Shown here: positions 28,075 through 35,882 of the stretch, one piece after another
Position numbering within the stretch: the stretch's first letter is position 1
Layout: each line of letters begins with the position of its first letter
Source of the DNA: Flavobacteriales bacterium
GTDB lineage: Bacteria > Bacteroidota > Bacteroidia > Flavobacteriales_F > PHOS-HE28
Length of the DNA: 48,574 bases
Assembly (NCBI GenBank): GCA_016710685.1
Contig: JADJVC010000018.1
Coordinates: 1 to 48,574, forward strand
Reading direction: 5' to 3'
The notes under the pieces: model-generated
The model's input: only the letters and a program-made list of their open reading frames with translations
Databases searched by the model: none
Told to the model about the DNA's origin: nothing
Program-made: the position numbers and the translations under genes

Positions 28075-28169
28075 GTCGGCCCGTTGGGCCGGTTAGTGTC
28101 GACCCAATGGGTCGACGGTACGGATGGGTGGTACGGCTAAGTGCTACTGCCGATCCGGCCATCAGGCCG
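28075..28169. other. Three small GC hairpins upstream of recA
   Basis: Three inverted repeats lie in the recA to bcp gap: GGCCC/GGGCC around GTT (28079-28091 region), a near-perfect 9-bp palindrome GTCGACCCA/TGGGTCGAC with a one-base centre (28098-28116), and CGGCC/GGCCG around ATCA (28156-28169). They could act in transcription of recA or termination of bcp, or be mobile palindromes. No function is shown. Confidence 0.55.
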
Positions 28170-28193
28170 AAAGAATCGCAGGGCTTTTTTAAA

Positions 28194-28658
28194 TCACGCA
28201 TGTGCGGTTTCCAGTACTTGCAGTGCATGATCTTTGGTGCGCACCTTGTCGATCACTTGTTCGATGATGCCCTTTCCGTCGATCACAAAGGTTGTGCGCA
28301 AAATGCCGTCGTATTCACGCCCCATGAATTTTTTGGGACCCCAAACACCGTAGCGCAATGCCACCTCCTTTTCGGTATCGGCCAGCAGGCGGAACGGCAA
28401 GCTGTACTTGTCGGCGAACTTCTTGTGTTTGCTGGCTTTGTCCGGGCTAACGCCGAGCACTTCATAGCCGCTCTGGCGGATCAGGTCATGCTCATCGCGC
28501 AGGCTGCAGGCTTCTGCGGTGCATCCCGGCGTATCATCCTTCGGGTAGAAGTACAACACCAACTTTCGTCCCTTGTAGTCGGCCAAAGAAACGGGAGCAC
28601 CGTCTTGGTCCACACCGTTGATGGCAGGGGCTTTGTCGCCGGGTTTGAGCTGTGTCAT
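28194..28658 (-). CDS. bcp: Thioredoxin-dependent thiol peroxidase (Bcp/PrxQ)
   Basis: This 154-residue peroxiredoxin of the Bcp/PrxQ group reduces peroxides using thioredoxin, in the cytoplasm. The active-site segment YPKDDTPGCTAEAC gives peroxidatic Cys46 and the nearby resolving Cys51, the usual PrxQ spacing. The C-terminal part (YGVWGPKKFMGREYDGILRTTFVID) is family-typical. The start is the ATG at 28658. It lies upstream of recA on the same strand, separated by a 172-nt hairpin-rich gap, so it is probably a separate unit. Confidence 0.95.
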   Translation of the reverse strand: MTQLKPGDKAPAINGVDQDGAPVSLADYKGRKLVLYFYPKDDTPGCTAEACSLRDEHDLIRQSGYEVLGVSPDKASKHKKFADKYSLPFRLLADTEKEVALRYGVWGPKKFMGREYDGILRTTFVIDGKGIIEQVIDKVRTKDHALQVLETAHA

Positions 28659-28944
28659 TTTCGCCGTTGACGATTATCTCGTCAGGTTTGTGACGTGCAA
28701 TTAAGCACCTTGTTTTGGAACGGCCAAATTTTTTGGGGAGAAAGTTTTGAACAAGTGGAGGAATGGAGGGGAGATGAGGAAGTACACCACAGAGTGGCAG
28801 AGGCACGAAGGAGCACAGAGAAGAGATTTTCAATGCATTGATTCGATGAAACACTCATACCACGAAAGACGCAAAGAAAAAAGAGCGCACAGGGGCGTTT
28901 TTATCAAAGGGGCGCATGGCATTTCCCTCGGCGTTCAGCTCCGC
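28659..28944. other. Gene-free gap with degenerate CACAGAG/CACGAA repeats
   Basis: No gene was seen. Low-complexity stretches ACCACAGAGTGGCAGAGG (from 28787) and ACCACGAAAGACGCAAAG (from 28859) resemble degenerate CACAGAG-type filler found in the gaps of many environmental bacterial genomes. The left part is the bcp promoter region. Confidence 0.5.
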
Positions 28945-29706
28945 AATCGGCGGCTTTCCTTGTCGCGGCAACGATACGTCGTTGTTAGCCGCAGATTGCG
29001 CCGATTGCGCCGATGCTGCAATGCAGGGCGAGGACGGTTGCGCGTGCAGTGCTTGCGGTGAATAAATCGGCGTGATCTGCGTAATCGGCGGCTTTCCCTG
29101 TCGCGGCAACGATACGTCGTTGTTAGCCGCAGATTGCGCCGATTGCGCCGATGCTGCAATGCAGGGCGAGGCCGGTTCCGCATGCAGAGCTTGCGGTGAA
29201 TAAATCGGCGTAATCGGCGTAATCGGGGCTTCCTGTCGCGGCAACGATACGTCGTTGTTAGCCGCAGATTGCGCCGATTGCGCCGATGCTGCAATGCAGG
29301 GCGAGGACGGTTCCGCATGCAGAGCTTGCGGTGCATAAATCGGCGTGATCGGCGTAATCGGCGGCTTTCCCTGTCGCGGCAACGATACGTCGTTGTTAGC
29401 CGCAGATTGCGCCGATTTCGCCGAAGCTGCGTTGCAGGGCGAGGACCTTTCCGCATGCAGTGCTTACGGTGCATAAATCGGCGTGATCTGCGTAATCGGC
29501 GGCTTTCCTTGTCGCGGCAACGATCCGTCGTTGTTAGCCACAGATTGCGCCGATTTCGCCGATGCTGCGTTGCAGGGCGAGGACGGTTCCGCGTGCAGAG
29601 CTTGCGGTGAATAAATCGGCGTGATCGGCGTAATCGGCGGCTTTCCCTGTCGCGGCAACGATACGTCGTTGTTAGCCGCAGATTGCGCCGATTTCGCCGA
29701 AGCTGC
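28945..29706. repeat. 138-bp tandem repeat, about 5.5 copies
   Basis: Units begin AATCGG at 28945, 29083, 29221, 29356, 29494 and 29632 (partial, to about 29706). Spacing is 138 nt except one unit of 135. Each unit has GGCAACGATACGTCGTTGTT, then a GCGCCGATTGCGCCGATG-type core and a CATGCAGAGCTTGCGGTG-type tail, with scattered substitutions. Since all spacings are multiples of three, long open frames appear on both strands. I see no start signal, no conserved protein and a stop in one unit, so I treat the array as noncoding. The core recurs in inverse orientation at 32661-32697. Confidence 0.9.
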
Positions 29707-29739
29707 TAGGACGCTTTGAACACAATGTCGTGGCCCGGA

Positions 29740-29747
29740 TTACTTTC
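29740..29747 (+). promoter_or_regulatory. -7-like box of the alpha-oxoamine synthase gene
   Basis: TTACTTTC lies 21 nt before the ATG at 29769, just after the tandem repeat array. Confidence 0.35.
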
Positions 29748-29768
29748 GCCGCTCGAACAGCATCATCC

Positions 29769-31013
29769 ATGAACGACATATTCGACAAGATCCGCAAAGA
29801 CGCTGGCCCCATCGGCCGCCACGCCAAGCAAGCACACGGCTACTTTGCCTTCCCTAAGCTGGAAGGCGAACTCGGCGCACACATGACCTTCCGCGGCAAG
29901 GAAGTGCTGGTGTGGAGTTTGAACAACTACCTCGGCCTGGCCAATCATCCGGAAGTCCGGAAGGTGGACGCACAAGCGGCCAAGGATTGGGGCATGGCCT
30001 ACCCCATGGGCGCGCGCATGATGAGCGGGCAGACCAAGTACCACGAGCAATTGGAAGATCAGTTGAGCGAGTTCATGCAAAAGGAAGACACCTTCCTGCT
30101 GAACTTCGGTTACCAAGGTTGCATGAGCTGCATCGACGCGCTGCTCACCCGGCACGACGTGCTGGTGTTCGACAGCGAAAGCCACGCCTGCATGATGGAC
30201 GGCGCACGCCTCCACGCGGGCAAACGGTTCATGTTCCAACACAATGACATGGCCAGCTTGGACAAGCAGTTGGAGCACGCCCGCAAAGTGGTTGAGCACA
30301 CCGGCGGCGGTATTCTGGTGATGACCGAAGGCGTATTCGGCATGGCCGGCGACCAAGGCAAACTGAAGGAGATCGCAGAGCGGAAGGCCAAGTACAACTT
30401 CCGCCTTTTTGTTGATGATGCGCACGGATTCGGCCAAATGGGCGATCAAGGTCGCGGCACCGGTGACCACCAAGGTGTGCAGGACCAGATCGACGTGTAC
30501 TTCGGCACCTTCGCCAAGAGCATGGCCAGCATCGGCGCGTTCATCAGCGGGCCGGAAGACGTAATGATGTACATGCGCTACAACATGCGCAGCCAGGTCT
30601 ACGCCAAGAGCCTGCCCATGCCCGTCGTGATCGGGGCCATGAAACGCCTTGAAATGATGCGTACCATGCCGGAGCTCAGCGCAAAGCTTTGGGAGATCAC
30701 CAATGCCTTACAGAACGGGCTGAAGGAAGCTGGCCTCGATATCGGAAAGACCAACAGCTGCGTAACGCCGGTTTACATGAAAGGCGGCGTGCCCGAGGCC
30801 ACCAACGTGGTAGTGGACTTGCGTGAGAACCACGGCATATTCTGCAGCATTGTGGTTTACCCCGTGATACCGAAAGGTGAGATCCTGCTTCGCTTAATTC
30901 CTACGGCAACGCATTCCATGGAGGATGTGAAGCGCACCATCAAAAGCTTCAAGACGGTAAGCGCGAAGTTGACCGCCGGGGAGTACGCTTCGGAGTCGAT
31001 CGCTACCTTTTGA
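29769..31013 (+). CDS. Serine palmitoyltransferase-like alpha-oxoamine synthase
   Basis: This 414-residue PLP enzyme is of the alpha-oxoamine synthase family (serine palmitoyltransferase, KBL, BioF). Key parts are LVWSLNNYLGLANHPEV (47-63), a GARMMSGQTKYHEQLE segment (81-96), SHACMMDGARLH, the PLP-contacting VDDAHGFGQMG (215-225) and the Schiff-base Lys250 in GTFAKSMASIGAFISG. The N-terminal GYFAFPKLEG and the DDAHGFG/TFAKSMASIG pattern fit Bacteroidota serine palmitoyltransferases, which start sphingolipid synthesis by condensing serine with a fatty acyl-CoA. KBL or another acyltransferase is possible. Start: the ATG at 29769 (MNDIFDKIRKDAG); an in-frame ATG 39 nt earlier overlaps the promoter-like box. 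Confidence 0.8.
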   Translation: MNDIFDKIRKDAGPIGRHAKQAHGYFAFPKLEGELGAHMTFRGKEVLVWSLNNYLGLANHPEVRKVDAQAAKDWGMAYPMGARMMSGQTKYHEQLEDQLSEFMQKEDTFLLNFGYQGCMSCIDALLTRHDVLVFDSESHACMMDGARLHAGKRFMFQHNDMASLDKQLEHARKVVEHTGGGILVMTEGVFGMAGDQGKLKEIAERKAKYNFRLFVDDAHGFGQMGDQGRGTGDHQGVQDQIDVYFGTFAKSMASIGAFISGPEDVMMYMRYNMRSQVYAKSLPMPVVIGAMKRLEMMRTMPELSAKLWEITNALQNGLKEAGLDIGKTNSCVTPVYMKGGVPEATNVVVDLRENHGIFCSIVVYPVIPKGEILLRLIPTATHSMEDVKRTIKSFKTVSAKLTAGEYASESIATF

Positions 31014-31275
31014 GGTTGAAGGACCGCTAAAAAGGGTTTTAACCGCAGAGAGCGCGGGAAGAAAAATTTTCCGCTAGGGCTGCCTTCGGCAGTTGAGGAC
31101 GCGGAGAACAGATTTTAGCGCCAACGCTGGCACTGTTAGTCACAAGGTTTTGGTGATGGTCTTCACTTGTCCTTTTTGTATTTGACCCTGATAAGGGACC
31201 TGGAAATTAGAGATTCGCGCATCTCAACGCGTTCCGACCCGGAATGTGTCGCACCGCAGCTTGCACGAAACCAGA
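31014..31275. other. Gene-free gap with CGCAGAG-type repeats and a small hairpin
   Basis: No gene was seen. AACCGCAGAGAGCGCGGG (31040-31057) and GAGGACGCGGAGAAC (31095-31109) are related degenerate units. CTGCC/GGCAG around TTC (31080-31092) is a small stable hairpin that may end the upstream gene's transcript. Confidence 0.45.
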
Positions 31276-31674
31276 TCAATTAAAATTCAGCCGGTCCAGG
31301 CTGAAGCGGCCGGAGCCGAGCAGGAAAATGGCAATGAAGGCCATCATGTAGAGGAAGCCAAGTTCTTGCTTTTTGAACGGGTCGTCGCCGTTCTGCATAA
31401 AGGTGGCCACAGCCATGGCAATGATGGGCGGAATGGTGCTGAGGCGTGTCCACAGCCCCAGGGTTACCAGCGCGGCGGCGACAACTTCGGCGAGCAGTAT
31501 CATTACCAAGCTGAGGAAATGGCCCACGCCCAATGGATCAGGGAACGTATCGCTCAGCTTACCGAACTCCATGAGTTTGGGCAGGCCATGCTGCATTAGC
31601 AGCGTACCACCGGCAGTAAGGCGCAAGGCCAAGGTGCCGAGGTCCGGCGCGATCTCGTCTGAATTGAGCAGCAT
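31276..31674 (-). CDS. DoxX family membrane protein
   Basis: The protein has 132 residues from the ATG at 31674; a GTG at 31692 would add six. Four hydrophobic helices are apparent: LGTLALRLTAGGTLLMQHGL, FLSLVMILLAEVVAAALVTLG in part, IPPIIAMAVATFM, and LYMMAFIAIFLLGSGRFSLD. The RLTAGGTLLMQHGLPKL start and the GSGRFSLD end are typical of DoxX/DoxD-like proteins. Proposed roles range from quinone-linked oxidation to redox partners; none can be assigned here. It stands alone, divergent from the beta-barrel gene. Confidence 0.85.
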   Translation of the reverse strand: MLLNSDEIAPDLGTLALRLTAGGTLLMQHGLPKLMEFGKLSDTFPDPLGVGHFLSLVMILLAEVVAAALVTLGLWTRLSTIPPIIAMAVATFMQNGDDPFKKQELGFLYMMAFIAIFLLGSGRFSLDRLNFN

Positions 31675-31845
31675 GGGAATGGATTCGGGCACGAACTTAT
31701 TGGTGGGTCAACTTACCGAACAACCGTTGCTCCACATCATGTGAACACCCGCACGTTGAAAGTGAAGAGCGATAGACCAAGCTGATCTTTGGAGTAGGAA
31801 ACGAGCGGACGGAATTGCAATATTTGCAGCACCATCACAAACCAC

Positions 31846-32439
31846 ATGAAAATGAAACTCGTCACTTCGATCGGCACTCTATTGCTCGCTGCATCCTTCC
31901 CTGTCGTTTCGCATGCACAGAGCTTTCAGGAAGGCGATAACGTCCTTGGAGTAGGCGTTGGCCTTCTCGGCGGATATAGCGTTGGATTCACGGGCAGCGG
32001 CGTTACACAGTCGCCCGCGATCAATCTTCACTTCGACCATGGCATGGGCGATCTGGGGCCCGGCACCTGGGGCTTGGGAGGCTACGTTGGATACAAAACC
32101 GTTGGCTACAAATCCAACTACATCTACTACAACTACGATTACCATTACACCTATCTCGTGTTGGGAGTCCGTGGCACCTGGCACTACAACGATTGGCATA
32201 ACAACGATAAATTGGACACCTATGGCGGATTGATGTTGGCCTATCGTTCAGTAACCTACAAGGACAACACGGACTACGGCCAGTACGGCTATTTGAACAC
32301 TTACACCTATTCCGGCAGCGGTGTTGGTTTCAGCGGCTTCCTGGGTGCCCGCTACTATTTCTCGGATAAGGTCGGAGGATACGCGGAACTGGGCTATGGC
32401 CTTACCACCTTGCAGATCGGCCTTGCGGTGAAGCTTTGA
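31846..32439 (+). CDS. Outer-membrane beta-barrel-like protein
   Basis: This 197-residue protein has a signal peptide (MKMKLVTSIGTLLLAASFPVVSHA, cleaved before QSF). The rest alternates polar and aromatic residues in strands (GGYVGYKTVGYKSNYIYYNY, LVLGVRGTWHYNDW, GVGFSGFLGARYYFSDKVGGYAELGYG) and ends in LAVKL with a C-terminal hydrophobic strand, like small OmpX/OmpW-sized barrels common in Bacteroidota. Function is unknown. ATG codons at 31846 and two codons later are both possible starts. AATATTTG (31819-31826) upstream resembles a -7 box. A terminator hairpin follows. Confidence 0.8.
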   Translation: MKMKLVTSIGTLLLAASFPVVSHAQSFQEGDNVLGVGVGLLGGYSVGFTGSGVTQSPAINLHFDHGMGDLGPGTWGLGGYVGYKTVGYKSNYIYYNYDYHYTYLVLGVRGTWHYNDWHNNDKLDTYGGLMLAYRSVTYKDNTDYGQYGYLNTYTYSGSGVGFSGFLGARYYFSDKVGGYAELGYGLTTLQIGLAVKL

Positions 32440-32462
32440 ATCTTGCAGACATCTTCTTCGCG

Positions 32463-32487
32463 AAGCGCCCCCAAATGGGGCGCTTTG
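32463..32487 (+). terminator. Terminator after the beta-barrel gene
   Basis: A perfect 9-bp stem AAGCGCCCC/GGGGCGCTT with a five-base loop lies 23 nt after the stop, followed by a short T stretch. Confidence 0.75.
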
Positions 32488-33065
32488 TCGTTTAAGGCAC
32501 GTGCAGAAGTAGGGACAAGAGTTTTTTGACAGGTCCGATACATATCGGACGCATGATTTACAGGATTTGACGCCGCTTTGCGGCGGGCTGTGTGCCATAT
32601 CTACCGATTACACGGATAGTTCCTCCGCAGAGGATGGTATAAGGTGTATCCCCCGCTACCCAATGCAGCATCGGCGAAATCGGCGAAATCTGCGGCCCCA
32701 CACTTATCGAGTTGCAGCCCCAATACATATCGGGGTGACAGGATCGGGGGCCGCTTCGCGGCGGATCCGAGATGCTTCATTTCCGAACCACGGATAAACA
32801 CGGATTTACACGGATACTGAACCAATTGACCTCCCAGTTAGTCCATGTCCCCTTTACAAGAATTCGGTTACTCGTCTGGGGGTAGCCGCTTAGGCGCAGC
32901 ACGGTCCGTATGGATCCGTGTGCATCCGTAGTTGAAGTTTTTAAGTCGCGTTCGATGAGCTTTTACTTCCGAAGCGACACGCCGCGAACTGATTACCTTC
33001 GCCGCCCTTTCCCGCCGTGAGCCTGCCCCGCACTTGATGCGGGGTATGGCGGGAACTGCGAAACA
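32488..33065. other. Gene-free gap with palindromes and CACGGAT repeats
   Basis: No gene was seen in about 580 nt. It holds a perfect palindrome (32533-32550, GTCCGATA/TATCGGAC) and a related one (32719-32736), each followed by ACAGGAT and a GCCGCTT-GCGGC hairpin. A unit at 32661-32697 matches the 138-bp array core in inverse orientation. Degenerate CACGGAT units occur near 32611 and 32791-32816. TTACCTTCG (32993) may be the thrS -7 box. A CCCCGC/GCGGGG hairpin (33026-33044) lies in the putative thrS leader. Confidence 0.6.
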
Positions 33066-35054
33066 ATGAAGATCAACGTAACACTACCGGACGGCACTGT
33101 CCGCGAATACGAGCAAGGCGCCACCGCCATGGACGTGGCGCTCAGCATCAGCGAAGGGCTGGCGCGCAACGTGCTTTCCGCAAAAGTCAAGGCGCTCCAC
33201 CCGACCTCCTCCGGCGGAGGAGGGGAAGCGCAAGTTGTGGATGCTAATCGCCCGCTGCCTGGCGATTGCACCGTGCAACTGCTCACCTGGAAAGACGACG
33301 AAGGCAAGGCCACGATGTGGCACAGCAGCGCGCACCTGCTGGCGGAAGCCGTGGAAGCGCTGTATCCCGGAACGAAATTCGGCATAGGGCCGCCCATCGA
33401 GAACGGCTTTTATTACGACATCGACTTAGGCGACAAGGTGATCGGCGACGGTGACTTCAAGGCCATCGAGGACAAGATGAAAGAGTTGGCCGGCAAGAAG
33501 GAGACTTTCGCCCGCAGGGAAGTCCCCAAAGCCGAGGCCATCGCCTACTTCAAGGAAAAAGGCGACGAATACAAGCTCGAGTTGATCGACGGCTTGGAAG
33601 ACGGCACCATCAGCTTTTACAGCCAAGGCAACTTCACCGACCTGTGCCGTGGGCCGCATTTGCCGGACACTTCAAGCATCAAAGCGGTGAAAGTGCTGAG
33701 CGTTGCCGGGGCCTATTGGCGCGGCGATGAGAAGCGCAAACAGCTCACCCGCCTGTACGCCATCACCTTCCCCAAGCAAAAGGAGCTCGACGACTACTTG
33801 AAGTTGTTGGAAGAAGCCAAAAAGCGCGACCACCGCAAGCTCGGCAAGGAATTGGACCTGTTCACCTTCAGCGAAAAAGTGGGCGCAGGCCTGCCGTTGT
33901 GGCTGCCGAAAGGCGCGGCATTGCGGGAGCGGCTCATCAACTTCATGAAGACGGCGCAGGAGAAAAGCGGCTACCTGCAAGTGGCCACGCCGGACATCGC
34001 GCTGGAGCAACTCTACATCACCAGCGGCCACTACGAGAAATACGGGCAGGACAGTTTCCGCGCGATCAGCACCCCGCACGAAGGCGAGGAATTCATGCTG
34101 AAGCCGATGAACTGCCCGCACCACTGCGAGATCTTCGCCAGCCGGCCACGCAGCTACAAAGACCTGCCGTTGCGCCTTGCGGAATTCGGCACGGTTTACC
34201 GCTACGAGCAAAGCGGCGAGCTGCACGGCCTTACGCGGGTACGCGGCTTCACGCAGGACGATGCCCACCTCTTCTGCCGTCCGGACCAGGTGAAAGACGA
34301 GTTCAAGAAAGTGATCGACCTCGTGCTGCTCGTTTTCCGCGCCTTGGGCCTCACCGACTACGAAGCCCAGATCAGCCTGCGCGACAAAGTGGACCGCAGC
34401 AAATACATCGGCAGCGACGAGAATTGGGAGAAGGCGGAGAACGCCATCATCGAAGCCGCTGCTGAAAAAGGCTTGAAGACCTTCATTGAATACGGCGAGG
34501 CCGCTTTCTACGGGCCGAAACTGGACTTTATGGTGAAAGACGCGTTGGGCCGTCGTTGGCAGTTGGGCACCATCCAAGTGGACTATAACCTGCCCGAGCG
34601 CTTCGAACTGGAATACGTGGGCAGCGACAATGCCAAGCACCGCCCGGTAATGATCCACCGCGCTCCCTTCGGCAGCTTGGAGCGTTTCCTTGCCGTGGTG
34701 ATCGAGCATACCGCCGGAAACTTCCCGCTGTGGCTGGCTCCGGAGCAGTGCATCATTCTGCCGATCAGCGAAAAATCGAACGACGCGGCCAATAAAACCG
34801 CTGAATTGCTGAAAGATTCCGATATTCGCGCCACTGTTGATGAGCGCAATGAGAAGATCGGACGCAAGATCCGTGATGCGGAAATGATGAAATTTCCGTT
34901 CATGCTCGTCATCGGCGAAAAAGAGGCCGAGGCGGGAACCGTTTCGGTGCGTGAACATGGCCAGGGCGACTTGGGCACCATGACACCGGAAGCCTTCAAG
35001 GCACTGGTGGACCAGCGCATCGCAGCATCCTTGAGCGGCCCCATTACCGAATAG
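33066..35054 (+). CDS. thrS: Threonyl-tRNA synthetase
   Basis: This 662-residue class II aminoacyl-tRNA synthetase charges tRNA-Thr. Domains in order are an N-terminal TGS domain (1-75), the editing domain with HSSAH (His86, His90), the catalytic core with MLKPMNCPHHCEIF and YRYEQSGELHGLTRVRGFTQDDAH, and the C-terminal anticodon-binding domain (LAPEQCIILPIS to the end). The TGS domain contains an unusual insertion of about 12 residues (around LHPTSSGGGGEA, 44-55) encoded by a 19-nt DNA palindrome. It is the first gene of the classical thrS-infC-rpmI-rplT cluster. A hairpin with a 7-nt loop lies between the putative promoter and the start. Confidence 0.97.
   Translation: MKINVTLPDGTVREYEQGATAMDVALSISEGLARNVLSAKVKALHPTSSGGGGEAQVVDANRPLPGDCTVQLLTWKDDEGKATMWHSSAHLLAEAVEALYPGTKFGIGPPIENGFYYDIDLGDKVIGDGDFKAIEDKMKELAGKKETFARREVPKAEAIAYFKEKGDEYKLELIDGLEDGTISFYSQGNFTDLCRGPHLPDTSSIKAVKVLSVAGAYWRGDEKRKQLTRLYAITFPKQKELDDYLKLLEEAKKRDHRKLGKELDLFTFSEKVGAGLPLWLPKGAALRERLINFMKTAQEKSGYLQVATPDIALEQLYITSGHYEKYGQDSFRAISTPHEGEEFMLKPMNCPHHCEIFASRPRSYKDLPLRLAEFGTVYRYEQSGELHGLTRVRGFTQDDAHLFCRPDQVKDEFKKVIDLVLLVFRALGLTDYEAQISLRDKVDRSKYIGSDENWEKAENAIIEAAAEKGLKTFIEYGEAAFYGPKLDFMVKDALGRRWQLGTIQVDYNLPERFELEYVGSDNAKHRPVMIHRAPFGSLERFLAVVIEHTAGNFPLWLAPEQCIILPISEKSNDAANKTAELLKDSDIRATVDERNEKIGRKIRDAEMMKFPFMLVIGEKEAEAGTVSVREHGQGDLGTMTPEAFKALVDQRIAASLSGPITE
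33205..33223. repeat. Palindrome inside thrS coding region
   Basis: Nine bases CCTCCTCCG, one G, then CGGAGGAGG form a perfect palindrome in the TGS-domain coding part. It falls in a stretch absent from other ThrRS proteins I recall, suggesting an in-frame insertion of a small palindromic element. Confidence 0.6.
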
Positions 35055-35072
35055 AAACCAACGCAAGCGAAA

Positions 35073-35672
35073 TTGGCTAAACGTCCCCCCTTCCGTCCCT
35101 TGGGCCCCCGCCCTCCCCGCCCCGCAGGCGGCCGCCGTCCACGCGGTCGTGTAGTCCGCGAAGATCCGCACCGCATCAACTCCCGCATTACCGGCGTAGC
35201 CCAAGTGCGCGTGGTGGGCGATGATATTGAGCAAGGCATCTACCCCATTGAACAGGCCATCAAAATGGCCGAGGAAAAAGGGCTGGACCTGGTGGAGATC
35301 AGCGCCAGCGCGGATCCTCCCGTTTGCCGGATCATCGAGTACAAGAAGTTCCTGTACGACCTCAAGAAGAAGCAGAAGGAGATCAAGGCCAAGCAAGCTG
35401 TGATCGAGATGAAGGAGATCCGCTTCGGCCCCAACACGGACGATCACGATCTCAACTTCAAGCTCAAGCACGCCCGCCGTTTCCTGGAGGAAGGCCACAA
35501 GGTGAAGGCGTTCGTGTTCTTCAAAGGCCGCACCATCGTCTTCAAAGAGCGCGGGGAGATCCTGCTGCTGAAGTTCGCCCAAGAGCTGGAGGACATCGGC
35601 CTGGTGGAGAGCATGCCCAAGCTGGAAGGCAAGCGGATGATGATGTACTTGATCCCGAAGAAGAAGAAGTAG
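35073..35672 (+). CDS. infC: Translation initiation factor IF-3
   Basis: IF-3 has 199 residues. It keeps the 30S subunit free and checks start codon and initiator tRNA. A Pro/Arg-rich extension (1-33) comes before the core HRINSRITGVAQVRVVGDD. IEQGIYPIEQAIKMAEEKGLDLVEIS and the basic linker EYKKFLYDLKKKQKEIKAKQ lead into the C-terminal domain (IRFGPNTDDHDLNFKLKHA) ending PKKKK. The start is TTG at 35073; no in-frame ATG gives a full N-terminal domain. Atypical start codons in infC allow autoregulation in other bacteria. The gene is in the same reading frame as thrS, 18 nt after its stop. A 16-heptamer array follows. Confidence 0.95.
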   Translation: MAKRPPFRPLGPRPPRPAGGRRPRGRVVREDPHRINSRITGVAQVRVVGDDIEQGIYPIEQAIKMAEEKGLDLVEISASADPPVCRIIEYKKFLYDLKKKQKEIKAKQAVIEMKEIRFGPNTDDHDLNFKLKHARRFLEEGHKVKAFVFFKGRTIVFKERGEILLLKFAQELEDIGLVESMPKLEGKRMMMYLIPKKKK

Positions 35673-35784
35673 TCTTGAGTCTTGAGTCTTGAGTCTTGAG
35701 CCATAAGCCATAAGCTACAAGCTACAAGCTTTTCGGAGCGAGCTTGTGGCTTGTGGCTTGGAGCTTGTGGCTGGAAGCTTCCCC
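35673..35784. repeat. Sixteen in-register heptamers forming a hairpin
   Basis: Directly after the infC stop, 112 nt divide exactly into 16 heptamers: TCTTGAG four times, CCATAAG twice, CTACAAG twice, two irregular units, then CTTGTGG twice, CTTGGAG, CTTGTGG, CTGGAAG and CTTCCCC. The CTACAAG side pairs with the CTTGTGG side, so a long imperfect hairpin can form between infC and rpmI. Confidence 0.85.
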
Positions 35785-35882
35785 AAAAACGGCAATTGCG
35801 AATAAAAATCGGGTCCGATGTGGCATATTCAGGAAAAAACACGAAATTCGCGCCCCCAACGATCGATCAATACAGCGAGGCC

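Noticed and set aside
28855..29658. Open frames of up to 179 codons with a 46-residue repeat on both strands
   Set aside because: The 138-bp unit is divisible by three, so open frames appear in several frames at once; one unit has an in-frame stop (29464-29466) and no family is recognisable.
33017..33065. T-box or tRNA-Thr-mimic leader of thrS
   Set aside because: There is only one small hairpin, no T-box sequence and no NGU anticodon in the loop.
33672..35711. 679-codon open frame opposite thrS and infC
   Set aside because: It is the antisense shadow of two well-conserved genes in GC-rich DNA and has no recognisable domain.
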